From Dromiciops gliroides (lineage: Eukaryota; Chordata; Mammalia; Microbiotheria; Microbiotheriidae), in NCBI RefSeq assembly GCF_019393635.1, contig NC_057862.1:245143941-245207940 (forward strand): a stretch of DNA of 64,000 nucleotides, given 5' to 3'. Under the pieces are notes generated by a model. That model was not told where the DNA came from. It made no database searches and saw nothing but the letters and a program-made list of their open reading frames with translations. Every line of letters begins with the position of its first letter. Position 1 is the first letter of the stretch. A program made the translations under genes and the position numbers. Positions 22,505-31,128 of the stretch are shown here, in pieces.

Positions 22505-23995
22505 TAAAAACCATAGAATCAAAGGATTGCAGAGTTGGGAAGGATTTCAGAAGTCATCCAGTCCAACCTTCCATCTAAAACATGAGTTGAGACTACAAAA
22601 TTCCTGATGATTGGTCATCTCACCTTTGACTGAAGAATTAGAGTGAAAAGGAACTAACTACTTCACAAGGAAACCCATTGCATTTTTGGACAGTAGTAAT
22701 TCATAAAATCATTGAATTTCAGAGATAGAAGGGACCTCAGTAACCATCAAATCCAACCCATCCCTAAAATGAAATAGAACATACTTAACAAGTCTTCATC
22801 TAACCTTTGTTTCAAGACCTAGAGGAGGAACCTACTGCCACCAGAGGCAGTCTACCCCACTTTCAGGGCAGTGAGATGGGTCTACAGTCAGAAAGACTCA
22901 TCTTCCTTAAATTCAAATCTGACCTCAGATACTTCCTAGCTGTGTGACCCTGGGCATGTCACTTAACCCTGTTTGCCTCAGTGTTCTCATCTATAAAATG
23001 AACTGGAAAACGAAATGGCAAATCAGTCTAGTATCTTTGCCAAGAAAACCTCAAATGGGGTCATGGAGAGTCAGACATATCTGAAACTGGACAACAACTG
23101 AACATCCCTCTTTCAGACTAATTATTAAGAAATTTTTCCTTACATTAAGCCTTAGGCTGTCTCTTTGCAACTTGCACCCACTGTTGCTGGTTTTGTCTGC
23201 TGGACCCAAACAAGACAGCTCTAATTCTTCTTCCATAGGACAACCCTTCAAGTACTTGAACACACTCATCATATTCTCTCTCCTCTTCTCTCCAAACGAA
23301 ATAGCCCCAGTTCATTCAATTTAGCCTCATTTGGTGTAGACCCCAGGCTTTTCACCTTCTTAGTTACAAGTCTCAGGACACTCTAACTCATTGATGTTCT
23401 CATTAAATTATGGTATTGACAAATGAACAAATTATGTCATCTGACCAGGGCAGATTAAAAATGAAATATCACCTCTTTTTCCTGAAAGCTATACCTTTTT
23501 TAAATTCAGCCCAAATAGTGTGAGCTCTTTTGGTTGCTACATCACTTTGCTGACTCATATTGAGCTTGAAGTAGTCCTCTAAAACTCCCAGATGTTTAAA
23601 GACAAACTCCTGCTTAACCTTGTCACGTCCCTCTTGAACTTAGTAAAGGTGATTTATTATTGTTTTTGACCTTAGGTGGAAAGCTTTCCCTATTGAATTT
23701 CATGTCTTTAGATTCAGCACAATGGTCTTGCCTGTGAAAACTTTTTGTACATGACTGTCATCCACTGTGTTAGCTTTCCTTCTTACCTTTGGTTCATGCA
23801 CAAATCTGCTGAACATACCATCTATGCCCTCATCCAGGGCATCAATAGCAATGTTAAACAGCACAGAAGCTGGCAAAGATCCCTGGAGTATTCCACTAGA
23901 GATCACCTATGAAATTAACATTGAACCATCAAGGATTACTCTTTGAGTCCAGCCATTCAGGCAGTTCTACGTCCATATAACTATCATTTTCTAGC
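22505..23995 (-). mobile_element. CR1/L3 LINE, antisense, RT to 3' end
   Basis: The right part (23700-23906, minus strand) encodes residues ASVLFNIAIDALDEGIDGMF followed by SRFVHEPKV. This is the counterpart of the CR1 segment GPVLFNIFINDLDEGI...KFADDTK; the catalytic ADD is replaced. Leftwards come CTCCAAACGAAATAGCCCCA and a 3' end with AGTTGGGAAGGATTTCAGAA and GTCATCCAGTCCAACC. About 1.25 kb of element remains once the SINE at 22867-23109 is removed. Frames are broken, so it is inactive. Confidence 0.8.
22867..23109 (+). mobile_element. SINE with BovB/RTE-like tail inside CR1
   Basis: The head is diverged (GGCAGTGAGATGGGTCTACA). It is followed by CCTAGCTGTGTGACCCTGGG, the CORE, AAACGAAATGGCAAATCAGT and a tail with GAGTCAGACATATCTGAAAC. 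The host repeat CTTTCAG flanks it at 22860-22866 and 23110-23116, a 7-base target duplication. Confidence 0.85.
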
Positions 23996-24044
23996 TCACC
24001 TTTCTATTTTTCATAAGAATAGTAGGAGGAAATAAAAGGGGAAA

Positions 24045-24790
24045 AAAAAGAAAAGCAAGTAACAACAACATTGTACAATGATCAACTATGATAGACTTAG
24101 CTCTTCTCAGCAATACAATGATCCAAGAAAATTCCAAAAGACTTGTAATGGAAAATGCTATCCACATCCAGAGAAAGAACTATGGAGTCTGAATACAGAT
24201 TGAGGCATACTGTTTTCACTTTTTTCTTGTTTTTTATAGTTTTCTCCTTTTGTTCTGATTCTGCTTTCACAACATGACTAATGTGGACATTATAAGTACA
24301 GCTAGGTGGCACAGTAGATAGAGCACTGGTCCTGAAGTTGAGAGGACCTGAGTTTAAATCTCATCTCAGACACTTACTAGCTGTGTGACCCTGGGCAAGT
24401 CATTTGATCCCAATTGCCTTAAACCTCCCAGGCCATCTACAGTCATCCTGATATATGTCTTGCTACTAGACCTAAATGGATCTGGAAGAGAGAGTGAGGT
24501 TGGTGACCTTATGCAGCCCTCCCTCACTTAGATCCAATTCACTGCAAGTCATGACATCACCTCTCAATGTCATGGTCCTCTTTGAGAATGAAGGACAAAT
24601 AACAACAATGTGGAAATACCTTTAATATGATTGTACACATATAACCTACATCAGATTGCATGATGCCTTAGGAAGGGGAAAGAGAAGGGGGAGACAAATT
24701 TAGAAATCAAAATCTTACGAAAGTGAATGTTAAAAACTATCTATACATGTAATTGGAAAAAAAACCCAAAATACTATTAAGTAGGGGGAA
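24045..24790 (+). mobile_element. Old L1 LINE 3' end, split by a SINE
   Basis: Left part: CAATGATCAACTATGATAGA, CCACATCCAGAGAAAGAACT and AACATGACTAATGTGGAC. After the SINE (24289-24606) the 3' UTR resumes at AATGTGGAAATACC and runs to AAAACTATCTATACATGTAA and an A-rich end. It is homologous to the copies at 4355 and 52001. Confidence 0.85.
24289..24606 (+). mobile_element. Chimeric SINE: tRNA head plus tail of the unassigned repeat
   Basis: The usual head and B box (AGCTAGGTGGCACAGTAGAT, TTAAATCTCATCTCAGACAC) run to about 24420. The next ~185 bases are not CORE or poly-A: they match the end of the repeats at 16535 and 21196 (AGAGAGTGAGGTTGGTGACC, GAATGAAGGACAAATAACAA). AATGTGGA is repeated at 24280-24287 and 24607-24614, showing that it moved as a single unit. 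Confidence 0.85.
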
Positions 24791-25614
24791 AAAGAAAAGC
24801 AAAATATTAGGAAACTGAAAGGATACCCATCAATTGTGTGTGTGTGGGGGAATTATGCTATATATATGTAATAACATACTATTGTGCCATAAGATATAAT
24901 GAAAGAACTTATTTTTAGAGAATTCAGGGGAATGTGTTGTTTAAAATCTAAATTGTGTGGTCACCTGTGTGGCCTCTCCCAATGAGTCAGTCAAATTCCA
25001 ATAATCTTAGCACAGGAACTTATGCAGAATGAATAATTTATATAAGTAAAACAACACTGTAAAGAAAAACAGCTTTGGGAGACAATCATTCTGAGCATAA
25101 TGATCACTAACCATGTTTCCAAAGTCCTATGATAAAGTACATTACCCACCTCCTTGGTATATTGTTGACTCATAATTAGCATGCAAAATAGCCTTGGACC
25201 TTTTTCACATTAACTACAGTCTACCTGGGTCTCTCCTCTCCTATTTTGTGCTGTTGATTTTTTGTAATCAAGTATGTGACTAATATCAAATGATGATCTT
25301 CACAAACTTAGAGCAATAACTGGTGTCCATGGTGAGCAGAGAGCAGATGGTCCAGGGAATACTATTGGATTAGCCTGTTACTCAACTGTGGAATACATGA
25401 ACAGTTAGTGGTGCAAGCATCGACTACTAACTTGGATTTGTGTATAAGAATAAGACTCGACTGATGTTTGCCACAATTTTCAAAATATCCATTGTCATCT
25501 TAAAACAACATGAACTCATAGAAGTTAGTTAAAAATAGTCCACATAACTTTTTGGAGTAGCAAATCAATCATTTTCATAGCCTCTGAATATTATACCTAA
25601 AGGAATTTTAATGA
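24791..25614. other. No recognised feature
   Basis: AT-rich sequence with only short frames. Nothing is identified. Confidence 0.4.
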
Positions 25615-25855
25615 TAATAATAACAATAAAAATAATATTTTGCATTTATGTAGTATTTCAGGTTTAACATAGGTCTTTATATGTGATCTGATTTGATCCT
25701 CTTACTATCCTTATATTACAGATGAAGAAATTCAGTCTAATAGTGGTTAAGTGGCTTACTTAGAGTCACACAACTAGTATGTATCTGAGGCAGAATTAGA
25801 ATTCAGGTCTTCCTGACTCCAGATCTAGGACTCTGCACATTGATCCACCTAGCTA
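25615..25855 (-). mobile_element. MIR-type SINE, antisense
   Basis: GATCTGATTTGATCCTCTTA, ATTACAGATGAAGAAATTCA, AGAGTCACACAACTAGTATG and AGAATTCAGGTCTTCCTGAC give the antisense MIR order, ending in a head-like TGATCCACCTAGCT. Confidence 0.8.
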
Positions 25856-25899
25856 AACAACCTTCCCACTCCTTTTACAGATTGAGACAACTGAGGCCC

Positions 25900-26165
25900 A
25901 GAAAGGAAATTTATTAATAACAATAGCTAACATTTGTATAGTGCTTATTATGTTCCAGACATGGTGTGAAGTGCTTTGCAATTATTACCTCATTTGCTCT
26001 CTACAATAACCCTGAGAGGTTTTTACATACAAAGAAATTGTGGAAAACAGATTTTTTTTAATGACTTGCCTAAGGTAGTAAGTGTCTGAGGCCATATTTG
26101 AACTCAGGTTGTACTGAGTAAAGAACCTGCACTTTGTCCACTGTATCACCTGAGTGCTACAAGAA
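25900..26165 (-). mobile_element. MIR-type SINE, antisense
   Basis: AATAGCTAACATTTGTATAG, ATTATTACCTCATTTGCTCT, AATAACCCTGAGAGGTTTTT and ATTTGAACTCAGGTTGTACT follow the MIR antisense order. It is next to another MIR in the same orientation. Confidence 0.8.
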
Positions 26166-26671
26166 CATAGATCTCCTAGTTCACAGTTCAGGAATCTTTC
26201 CACAATTGATCCAGTCACTGTGGGAAGTATCTCCAATGCCCTAGCATAGAAAAAGCACCTGCAAATAAAAAGTAATAGTAATTAAGCATGATCATTAAAG
26301 ACTAAACTTATCAGCTGTCAACTTATCCCAATTCATTCTAGGACCAAGACAGCGAATTACTCTCAGGATGCAAGATAACAAAAGAGATTCTCAGAGATTA
26401 TTAGTAATTCATAGCAAGTTATCTTTACAAATGACTTCCTTATGCTTTCCACTAATTATCAATATTCAATCATGCATTGAAAATATAGTTTCCATTGACA
26501 GAAGTTAGCTGCTTATAAGACTTGCTGAATCAAACCAACTGGTAATATAATTATAGAATTTGACTTTCTTAGCCTTCATTACATTTCCACAATCCTTTAG
26601 TTGAAGGTTCAAATAAAATCAATGTGAGGAAACCACTACAATCTAAAGAAAACTTGAGGTCTTAAAGATTT
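26166..26671. other. No recognised feature
   Basis: AT-rich DNA with nothing identified. Confidence 0.4.
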
Positions 26672-26925
26672 TCTGTTGTTTTTCGATTATTCAGTTGTGT
26701 CCAATTCTCTGTGACCCCATTTGGGATTTTCTTGGCAAAGATACTGGAGTGGTTTGCCATTTCCTTCTCCAGCTCATTTTACAGATGAGGAAACTGAGGC
26801 AAACAGGTGACCTGCCCAAGGTCACACATCTAGGAAGTGTCTGAAGCCAGATTTGAACTCAGGAAGATGACTCTTCCTGACTTAAGGCTTGGCACTTTAT
26901 TGACTGTGCCACCTAGCTGCCCTTC
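26672..26925 (-). mobile_element. Complete SINE with BovB/RTE-like tail, antisense
   Basis: Reading antisense: TTCAGTTGTGTCCAATTCTC, TGACCCCATTTGGGATTTTC, GGAGTGGTTTGCCATTTCCT, CAGATGAGGAAACTGAGGCA, then the head ending CCACCTAGCTGCCC. Both termini are present, making this one of the clearest full-length RTE-tailed copies. A short TCTTAA repeat may be the target duplication. Confidence 0.9.
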
Positions 26926-27094
26926 TTAAGGGTTATTTGGCAGTTACTTGGCAGCAATCAACAAGTACAAAATGTACCAAGACAAATAATATAGAAACAC
27001 ACATAATATTTAACATATATAATGCATAAAAATATCACTCTTAAACAGCAACCTGTTTCTAATTCTTCCTCACAGATAAATCTATAAAAATCAG

Positions 27095-27239
27095 CCTTTT
27101 TAGCAGAATCTCAGAGTTGGAAGGGACCTCGAGAGCCACATTGTCCAACTTTTCCTGAACTAGAATCCTTCTGCAGCATAGACAAATACTGGGCATAAAG
27201 GCTTTCATTGAATGCCTCCAGTGATGATTACTGAATAAC
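27095..27239 (-). mobile_element. CR1/L3 3' end, antisense
   Basis: CAGAATCTCAGAGTTGGAAG and GGACCTCGAGAGCCACATTG with GTCCAACTTTTCCTGAACTA is the antisense CR1/L3 terminus. A SINE abuts it on the right. Confidence 0.75.
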
Positions 27240-27440
27240 CTCATCTTCCTGAGTTCAGTCCTGGCTTCAGACACTTATTATTTGTGTGACCCTGGGCAAG
27301 GCACTTTCCCCTGTTTACCTCAGTAAATATGTAAATGAACTAGAGAAGAAAATGGCAAACCACTCCATTATCTTTGCAAAGAAAACCCCCCAAAAAGGCA
27401 TACTAAAGAGTCAGAGAAGACTGAAAAATGACTAAACAAC
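27240..27440 (+). mobile_element. 5'-shortened SINE with BovB/RTE-like tail
   Basis: GAGTTCAGTCCTGGCTTCAG, ATTTGTGTGACCCTGGGCAA, GAAAATGGCAAACCACTCCA and GAAAAATGACTAAACAAC give B box, CORE and tail. The start of the head is missing. Confidence 0.8.
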
Positions 27441-28597
27441 GAGTTTAATGATAAAAACCGCTGTTTGCCTAGCAGACGGCACTGAAAAGGAGTTATTGCA
27501 CATTTAGGAAGACAATGAGAAAAAAAGCAGTAGCACCCATGCTGAAATGAGTATGACTTCTCTGCTCCTACCCACTGCCCCATCCATCCATTCATCCTGG
27601 ATCCCTACACACAAAGCACTGGACTGAGTTCAAGTGTTAGGTGAGAAGTGAGAGATGCCCTATGCTCAGATAATCTGACCCACAAAATTCCCTTGTGAAC
27701 TCTAGAACAGTGTGAGGGAATTCATTTCAAGTCAGCAAGATACCGCAAATGTGCAGACAGGAAGAATAGGACTCAGCCTTTCTGATTCTTAGGTGCAGTG
27801 AGCATGGAAATTAAACCCATTCAGTCAATGCTTGGCTAATGAAGCAGATGGCTGATTGGAGGTAAAACTTAACTAGAACTTGTTGTGTCAGACTAGAAAA
27901 GGCCTGATTTTCCATTTGTGAGATAGCAGAAAGCTCATCTAGCTGTGTTGGCAGTTCTGAATTGCAATTTAATGTAAACAGAAGACTTGTAAGTCACATG
28001 AGAATACAGTGCATGCTCCTGGTTTATACATGAATCATATTTTTACATTACACAGTAGTCCCATTCTCCAGTACCACATTCCAAACAAGGAAATTAAATT
28101 AAGTATTGTTTAAAATGCTTCAGACAATAATATAAATTTGTATTAAGTGAATTTAGTGCCATTTCCTTGTTTGGAGTGGAAGGTGGGAAAACACTATAGT
28201 CATGACAAAAGTAAATAACTAACTCGATTAATTTTATTGAAGGAGAGGATGGAGCTGCATGAGCTGCTTCTCTGTGTGTTTGGTTAATATTTTACTAAAA
28301 ATTGATATTGGGTCTACCTGATCCAAATCAAAAGTGAGTGTGGAATACCGTCAATGACTTCATCACCAGAGGGTGGGGATAAAAGACTTGATGTGAAGCA
28401 ATGCTCTTCAGGAGATAAAAGGACAGCTTGATAGAACAGGGAAGGTACAGCAGGTAGGCTATACAACAAGATAAAAAGATCAGTAAAAATTCAAGGAAAA
28501 AAAATATATGGCTCTGGTCTAATGTGAGTCAGTTTCCAGGCAGATTGGAGGAGAGAAGAAACATTGCTCAGAGTCTGGCAAAAGGAATCACAGAAGA
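27441..28597. other. No recognised feature
   Basis: More than 1.1 kb without a repeat or gene that I can identify. Confidence 0.4.
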
Positions 28598-28699
28598 TTA
28601 ATCCACTGCTACTACTCTAGCTCAAGCTACTAGTAATATTTCATCTGGCCTATTGCAATAACCTCCCAAATGATCTTCCTCCCTCTGGTTCCAACATCT

Positions 28700-29155
28700 A
28701 CATGTTGCCTGGTAATTTAAAAAAATAAACATTTTAATTTAAAGTTTTGAGGTCCAAATTCTATCCTTCCTTCGCTCCCTCTCCTCTCCCTTCTCTGAGG
28801 TGGTAAGCAATCAGATATAGGTTATGCACATGCCATTATGTAAAACATCATCTTAGTCATTTTGTATGAGAAAATGAATAAAAGAAAAAATGGAAGAAAG
28901 TGAAAAATAGCATGCCTCAGTCTGTGTTCTATCAATATCAGTTTTTTCTTTGGAGGTGGATAGTATGCTTTTTTTGGTGGGGGGAGGGTGGGCCAATGAA
29001 GATTAAGTGACTTGCCCAGGGTCACACAGCTAGTAAGTGTCAAGTGTCTGAGGCTAGATTTGAATTCAGGTCCACCTGACTCCAGGGCCGGTGCTTTATC
29101 CACTGTACCACCTAGCTGCCCCCCCCCCCCCATAGTATGCTTTTATCATTAGTCC
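28700..29155 (-). mobile_element. L1/HAL1 3' UTR, antisense
   Basis: GAGGTCCAAATTCTATCCTT, GGTAAGCAATCAGATATAGG and CATAGTATGC match the antisense L1-type 3' end at 39697-40056 (AAGCAATTCGATATAAGTCA). A SINE at 28972-29132 splits it. Confidence 0.65.
28972..29132 (-). mobile_element. Marsupial tRNA-derived SINE, antisense
   Basis: A full antisense copy (TTAAGTGACTTGCCCAGGGT to CACCTAGCTGCCC, then a C run). The flanks TAGTATGCTTT at 28961-28971 and 29133-29143 form an 11-base target duplication. The C11 run at the inverted 5' end is unusual. Confidence 0.92.
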
Positions 29156-29206
29156 TTTGGGAAGGAAGCAGTCTTTACTCTCCAACTGAAAAATAAACAA
29201 ACAAAC

Positions 29207-29444
29207 AAACCTCAGGCAACTAGGTGACACAGTGGATAGAGTATTGTGAGTCAGGAAGCTCTGACTTCAAATCTTACCTCAGACTCACTAGCTGTGTGAT
29301 CCTAGTCAAGTCACTTAACTTTTCTTAGCTTTAATTTCTTCATCTAGAAAATGGGTATGATAATAGCACCTATCTCATAGTGTTGTTGTAGGGATCAAAT
29401 TAGTTAACATATGTAAAGTTCTTTGAAAACCTTAAAGCACTAGC
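29207..29444 (+). mobile_element. CORE-SINE, full length, MIR-like 3' end
   Basis: Head AACTAGGTGACACAGTGGAT, B box ACTTCAAATCTTACCTCAGA, CORE TTCATCTAGAAAATGGGTAT, then AGTGTTGTTGTAGGGATCAA and TTAAAGCACTAGCTAG. The end passes into the (TAG)n array, which probably grew from it. Confidence 0.85.
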
Positions 29445-29510
29445 TAGTAGTAGTAGTAGTAGCAGTAGCAGTAGCAGCAGCAGTAGTTGTAGTTGTAGTA
29501 GTAGTAGTAA

Positions 29511-29569
<59 letters not shown>
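29445..29569. repeat. (TAG)n trinucleotide array
   Basis: About 125 bases of TAG/AGT units, imperfect at the left (CAG and TTG variants) and pure over the last ~60 bases. It starts exactly where the SINE's CACTAGCTAG end lies. Confidence 0.97.
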
Positions 29570-29770
29570 ACCTAGTGACCTAGCAAATCAAATCCAAAAT
29601 CTTTTTCATGACATTCAAGCTACTCTACCATCTGGCCCTAAACTAGCTTTTAAAACTTATGCCAAGGGATAGAGAGCATCATGGAAGATAAAATGTACAA
29701 TTGTTATTATATAACATTAAAAAAATATTTTTACACAATAAAACCAAAGCAGTTAAAATTAGAAGGGACA

Positions 29771-29918
29771 GGGGCAGCTAGGTGGCGTAGTACATAGAGC
29801 ACCAGCCCGGGAGTCAGGAGTACCTGAATTCAAATCCGACCTCAGGCACTTAACACTTACTAGCTGTGTGACCCTGGGCAAGTCTCTTAACCCCAATTGC
29901 CTCACCAAAAAAAAAAAA
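29771..29918 (+). mobile_element. Marsupial tRNA-derived SINE, poly-A type
   Basis: GGGGCAGCTAGGTGGCGTAG to CCCCAATTGCCTCACC followed by A12. AAGGGACA is repeated at 29763-29770 and 29926-29933, within longer imperfect flanks. Confidence 0.93.
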
Positions 29919-29954
29919 TATTTATAAGGGACACCGATAAATGAAAAAAAAAAT

Positions 29955-30372
29955 ACTGCTGCAAATTTCTTTTATAAGGCTGGCATAGGGGCTAGCAATG
30001 TATTTGGAGCAAGAGTGTCCCTGAGGAGTCTCTCCCAGTTCCCTGGAAGGAGAGGTCGTGGCTTGGCAGATAGCCTGGAGAGCCACAGGGCCTCAGTTTC
30101 TGAGTCGTGTCTTCTGAGCAAATGTCTTCCAATGTTGTTTCCTCGGAGATTTGCATAGTCAGCTCATCCTGGCTGAGGACCAACACCACCATGGTGTCAG
30201 TGTCACTGTCTGGGGTGGGCCCCCAGCTCAGGAGGCTCTCAGAGGTGGTGGCTGGGCAGTTGCTCCTCTTGCAGGTGCTGATGCAGTGATGCCTCAGACC
30301 AGGCAGCACTTGATATCCTGCTCATCCAGGTGGTAGTCCTGGCAGAGATCTTGTTGGTCATCTCCAGGAACA
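29955..30372 (-). other. GC-richer segment with a 105-codon open frame, unrecognised
   Basis: This block is visibly richer in G+C than its surroundings. The minus strand has an open frame at 29992-30309, rich in Ser/Thr and acidic residues (...QISEETTLEDICSEDTT...). Just upstream another frame reads DDQQDLCQDYHLDEQDIKCC, so a frameshift could join two parts of an older coding sequence. I see no family motif. No poly-A is visible at the minus-strand 3' end. It could be a retrocopy fragment, an exon relic or chance, and I assign no function. Confidence 0.3.
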
Positions 30373-30378
30373 TGTATA

Positions 30379-31122
30379 TGAGAAAATAATTATTAATAAT
30401 GTATTTCTTGGGGGGACCCAGTGATCATTTTCTCAGTCCTTTCTCCCCACTAGTCCAGAAAGTCCAGTTCTCCTTGAAAAACTTTATCAAATCTCTTCTG
30501 GGACAAACCTAAATCAACAAAAGGAGTTGAAATAGACTCTTTTGTCTAGATGAAGGACTCTTGGGATTAAACCACACCTAGATGATGGACTTTGCCTTAA
30601 GCAACTTGAGTGAGGATCTTTTGCATTCTTTTCCCTAATATCATCTCTACAGTTCATTTTAATGTGGACCACCTTCAAGCCATGTCAACTATTGGAATTG
30701 AATGATGCTAACCAATTAGCTTTGATCAAAAGCCTCTATCCAAAGAGAATAAAAAAGTCCCTGGAAGATACCACAAGAGGTCTTCTGGGTGTGCTTCGTC
30801 TTTTGGGTTTATAGGTGTCTTCTGAGCTTTTCTCTTGGTTCTCTGAGATCACATGGTGTCTGTCTCTCTCCCTGTCTTCTCTTGGGTCTCCTTGAGATCA
30901 CATGCTATCTCTCTGGGAGACAGCAAGGATTTGGGGGGGCTTTTCTTCTGCTCTCTCTAACTGATATGCTGAAGCTCTCTCCCCAATTTCTCTACCATGT
31001 GGCCTGAGACCATGAGAAGTTAGGGAGACTCATGGTCAATCCTTTATTGATATAATATTGATAAATTAATACTATGCTTATCCCAAACTGGTAGCAATAG
31101 TAATTACATTTCAAAAAAGACA
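30379..31122 (+). mobile_element. Probable solo LTR (endogenous retrovirus)
   Basis: It starts TGAGAAAATAATT and ends AAAAAGACA (TG...CA). The 6-base TGTATA flanks it at 30373-30378 and 31123-31128. Inside, CTAACCAATTAGC (CCAAT box, 30709-30721) stands before an A/T box (AATAAAAAA, about 30749) in the position of a TATA box. The segment around 30670-30720 resembles that before the TATA box of the LTR at 40061-40733. No internal retroviral sequence adjoins it. Confidence 0.55.
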
Positions 31123-31128
31123 TGTATA

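Larger units (their letters stand above)
28598..29665 (+). mobile_element. L2 fragment, interrupted
   Basis: Two L2 pieces, 28598-28695 (GCTACTACTCTAGCTCAAGC, TCTGGCCTATTGCAATAACC) and about 29580-29665 (CAAATCAAATCCAAAATCTT, ACCATCTGGCCCTAAACTAG), are successive parts of the coding region. An antisense L1 tail, a SINE and a (TAG)n array lie between them. Confidence 0.6.

Noticed and set aside
30379-31122. Provirus with coding regions
   Set aside because: No gag, pol or env similarity on either side of this LTR or of the one at 40061. Both look solo.
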